Below, one piece after another: positions 63,959-64,000 of a DNA stretch of 64,000 nucleotides. The notes under the pieces were generated by a model. That model ran no database searches. It saw only the letters and a list, made by a program, of their open reading frames with translations, and was not told where the DNA came from. Both the position numbers and the translations under genes were made by a program. Origin of the DNA: an uncultured Lachnospiraceae bacterium (lineage in GTDB: Bacteria > Bacillota > Clostridia > Lachnospirales > Lachnospiraceae); contig CACWKX010000003.1 in NCBI GenBank assembly GCA_902761585.1, forward strand, positions 81,389-145,388. The letters are read 5' to 3'. Numbering within the stretch: the first letter of the stretch is position 1; each line of letters opens with the position of its first letter.

Positions 63959-64000
63959 ATGTCTAGGAAAAGCAAAATTGATCCGATAGAAAAAGTAAAG
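63959..64000 (+). CDS. IS transposase OrfA-like protein, N-terminus (3' truncated)
   Basis: Fourteen codons remain, encoding MSRKSKIDPIEKVK. This is the typical beginning of IS3-family OrfA/helix-turn-helix transposase proteins (basic, then IDP-x-EKVK). The start lies eight bases after GGGGG. Everything else is outside the window. Confidence 0.65.
   Translation, partial: MSRKSKIDPIEKVK

Larger units (their letters stand above)
63902..64000 (+). mobile_element. Left end of an IS3-like insertion sequence (cut by the window)
   Basis: The end begins TGATATGCTACCCCCAAGT and continues AGGACA, resembling IS3-family terminal repeats with their TGnnnn...CCCCC...GGACA layout. It is followed by a transposase start at 63959. 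The right end, length and target duplication lie outside the window. Confidence 0.7.

Overview
The window looks like chromosomal DNA of a fairly GC-rich (roughly mid-50s %) Gram-positive anaerobe of the Clostridia, most likely a Lachnospiraceae member. This rests on the protein families (BMP-type nucleoside ABC transporter, two NlpC/P60 wall hydrolases with Gram-positive repeats, GdpP-RplI-DnaB block, Clostridia-style atp operon), the strong AGGAGG ribosome sites and the near-consensus sigma-A promoters with 17-nt spacers. The exact species is not determined.

Layout. 1-3.6 kb: 3' end of a TrkH/KtrB-type potassium transporter, then a TPR-AAA+ ATPase. 3.7-8.9 kb: a complete BMP/ATPase/two-permease ABC transporter for nucleoside-like substrates, with its own promoter and a strong hairpin after the binding-protein gene. 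9.1-12.9 kb: a very unusual fused alpha-amylase/glycogen branching enzyme joined by twelve 27-bp repeats. 12.9-18.2 kb: gdpP, rplI, dnaB, mtnA. 18.4-20.2 kb: a secreted SH3/NlpC-P60 hydrolase with WalR-type boxes. 20.6 kb: tRNA-Lys(CTT). 20.8-25.7 kb: a putative Zn-phospholipase-like protein, a non-coding stretch with three perfect DnaA boxes, trmB, a PHP phosphatase, a GreA-like factor, ispE and a GntR regulator. 25.8-28.9 kb: an LDH/MDH-family dehydrogenase with a palindromic operator candidate, and typA on the minus strand. 29.2-34.5 kb: corrinoid adenosyltransferase, M18 aminopeptidase, pepT, an esterase and a YkgJ-type cysteine-cluster protein. 34.8-38.8 kb: GtrA, GT2 glycosyltransferase and an LtaS/OpgB-like phosphoglycerol transferase. 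39-43.3 kb: an S1-domain protein, Sua5, a catalytically degenerate LMW phosphatase, upp, proC. 43.6-47.6 kb: a second NlpC/P60 protein and a secreted transglutaminase-like protein. 47.7-50.9 kb: a MotA/MotB-type (ZorA/ZorB-like) motor pair with long coiled coils plus a small membrane protein. 50.9-58.3 kb: the complete F-type ATP synthase operon, whose c subunit has a two-carboxylate Na+-type site. 58.5-64 kb: an orphan Ig-like fragment, a 60-bp palindrome, an unclassified HTH protein, dapA-dapB-lysC, and the left end of an IS3-like element that runs off the window.

How it fits together. Much of the window is core metabolism (energy, lysine/diaminopimelate, glycogen, purine/pyrimidine salvage). 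A second theme is the cell envelope: two WalR-box hydrolases, a transglutaminase-like protein, a polymer-modifying trio, c-di-AMP turnover and a peptidoglycan-anchored ion motor. The motor pair, placed directly upstream of a probably Na+-coupled ATP synthase and with no flagellar or classical Zorya effector genes beside it, is the best candidate for an undescribed system. Other standouts are the amylase-GlgB fusion with an internal start site, the diverged 3'-end remnants behind dapB and dapA, the DnaA-box cluster, and the dead LMW phosphatase.
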